Below the pieces are notes generated by a model. It did no database searches, was not told where the DNA came from, and saw only the letters and a program-made list of their open reading frames with translations. The translations under genes were made by a program, and so were the position numbers. This document shows positions 5,904-6,141 of a stretch of 6,141 bases of DNA, one piece after another. How positions within the stretch are numbered: the stretch's first letter is position 1; the number at the start of each line of letters is the position of its first letter. This stretch comes from Pedobacter sp. UBA5917 (lineage in GTDB: Bacteria; Bacteroidota; Bacteroidia; Sphingobacteriales; Sphingobacteriaceae): assembly GCF_002432345.1 (NCBI RefSeq), contig NZ_DJDT01000273.1, forward strand, positions 1-6,141. Reading direction: 5' to 3'.

Positions 5904-5919
5904 ATACGGTTTTCCGTAT
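5904..5919. promoter_or_regulatory. Perfect palindrome ATACGG-TTTT-CCGTAT
   Basis: Six-base arms (5904-5909 and 5914-5919) flank a TTTT centre, 152 bases beyond the mcrBC -33 box and 61 bases before a short open frame at 5980. No T-run follows on either strand, so a terminator is unlikely. It may be an operator for a dimeric regulator; this is inference. Confidence 0.35.
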
Positions 5920-5979
5920 TATAGAAAAAATTGATTAGGGCATTAAAGATACTTTGCATAAAATAGCTATTAAACCAGC

Positions 5980-6045
5980 ATGGCTAAACTGATGTCTACC
6001 AATGATGAACTGAGGAAGAAAACAATCAAAAAATTATCGCAATAG
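5980..6045 (+). pseudogene. Possible truncated mini-ORF of 21 residues
   Basis: An ATG at 5980 opens a frame reading MAKLMSTNDELRKKTIKKL and ending at TAG 6043-6045. The internal ATG at 5992 gives MSTNDELRKKTIKK, a charged, helix-prone start of a kind seen in small Bacteroidota proteins, including some antitoxin-like ones. The stop codon lies inside the ATAGATTTCTC end of the repeat at 6042-6096, so the repeat may have cut off a longer gene. There is no Shine-Dalgarno site and no convincing promoter. At this length the frame could easily be chance. Confidence 0.2.
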
Positions 6046-6096
6046 ATTTCTCGACTCTGTTGCACCAGATAGCTATTAGGTTCGCCCGAAATGACG
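6042..6096 (-). repeat. CGTCATTTCG...GAGAAATCTAT element, right copy (inverted)
   Basis: On the minus strand CGTCATTTCG (6096-6087) leads to GAGAAATCTAT (6052-6042), the same terminal words in the same order as at 2206-2245. The central part is 34 bases instead of 19 and is unrelated in sequence. It lies opposite in orientation to the left copy and upstream of mcrBC. It abuts the partial multi-hairpin repeat at 6109. Confidence 0.6.
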
Positions 6097-6108
6097 TACA
6101 GCGGGAAG

Positions 6109-6141
6109 GTAAGAATCCCTCGGCGGCGGTGAGCCGAGGCA
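6109..6141 (+). repeat. Multi-hairpin intergenic repeat, partial copy 4
   Basis: GGTAAG (6109-6114) is followed by CCTCGGC (6118-6124), loop GGCGGTGA and GCCGAGG (6133-6139), then CA at the window edge. This matches hairpin 2 and its flanks in copies 1 and 2, in the same orientation. Hairpin 1 and everything before it are missing here. The unit continues out of the window, so its full extent is unknown. Confidence 0.65.

Noticed and set aside
5904..5919. Intrinsic terminator upstream of mcrBC
   Set aside because: The stem is short and downstream sequence on the plus strand is A-rich, with no T-run on the minus side either.
2202..6096. Insertion sequence or composite transposon carrying mcrBC
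   Set aside because: No transposase or integrase is present, and the bracketing elements are short interspersed repeats with no visible target-site duplication.

Overview
The window looks like a chromosomal segment of a Bacteroidota species, probably of the Sphingobacteriaceae (Pedobacter-like). This rests on the AT-rich coding style, A-rich leaders without Shine-Dalgarno sites, a close match to the Bacteroidota promoter pattern TTTG-N19-TAnnTTTG upstream of the restriction genes, and interspersed repeats of types I recall from that group (CGTCATTTCG...GAGAAATCT and CACAGAG-rich). The genus is a guess; the phylum is fairly safe.

Layout. Positions 1-936 hold no credible gene. They contain a head-to-tail array of a roughly 400-bp non-coding repeat: two near-complete copies (1-403 and 404-787) and a shortened third (788-912). 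Each full copy carries three perfect or near-perfect hairpins, and the first two hairpins show paired substitutions between copies. Another hairpin (901-927) ends nine bases before the next gene. Positions 937-2082 (+) encode a complete NhaA Na+/H+ antiporter with all the key residues I can check. Positions 2083-2293 are a convergent intergenic gap containing three short repeat elements. Positions 2294-5670 (-) are a two-gene operon, mcrB then mcrC, joined by a one-base TAATG overlap. It encodes a type IV (modification-dependent) McrBC-type restriction system. Positions 5671-6141 hold the operon promoter, a palindrome, a possible truncated mini-ORF, an inverted copy of the CGTCATTTCG repeat, and the left edge of a fourth copy of the multi-hairpin repeat running off the window.

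How the parts fit. NhaA is an ordinary ion-homeostasis gene, convergent with and unrelated to the restriction operon. In McrB an EVE/PUA-like N-terminal domain is joined to a McrB-type AAA+ motor that carries an insertion of about 230 residues between Walker A and the rest of the motor. McrC supplies a PD-(D/E)XK nuclease. Together they should recognise modified DNA, translocate on it and cut it. The operon is clearly more AT-rich than nhaA, and related repeats lie on both sides of it (CGTCATTTCG elements in inverted orientation; multi-hairpin units in direct orientation). This fits a mobile or replaceable defence locus, but no transposase, integrase or attachment site is visible.

The most unusual signals are the structure-preserving divergence of the repeat hairpins and the domain arrangement of McrB.
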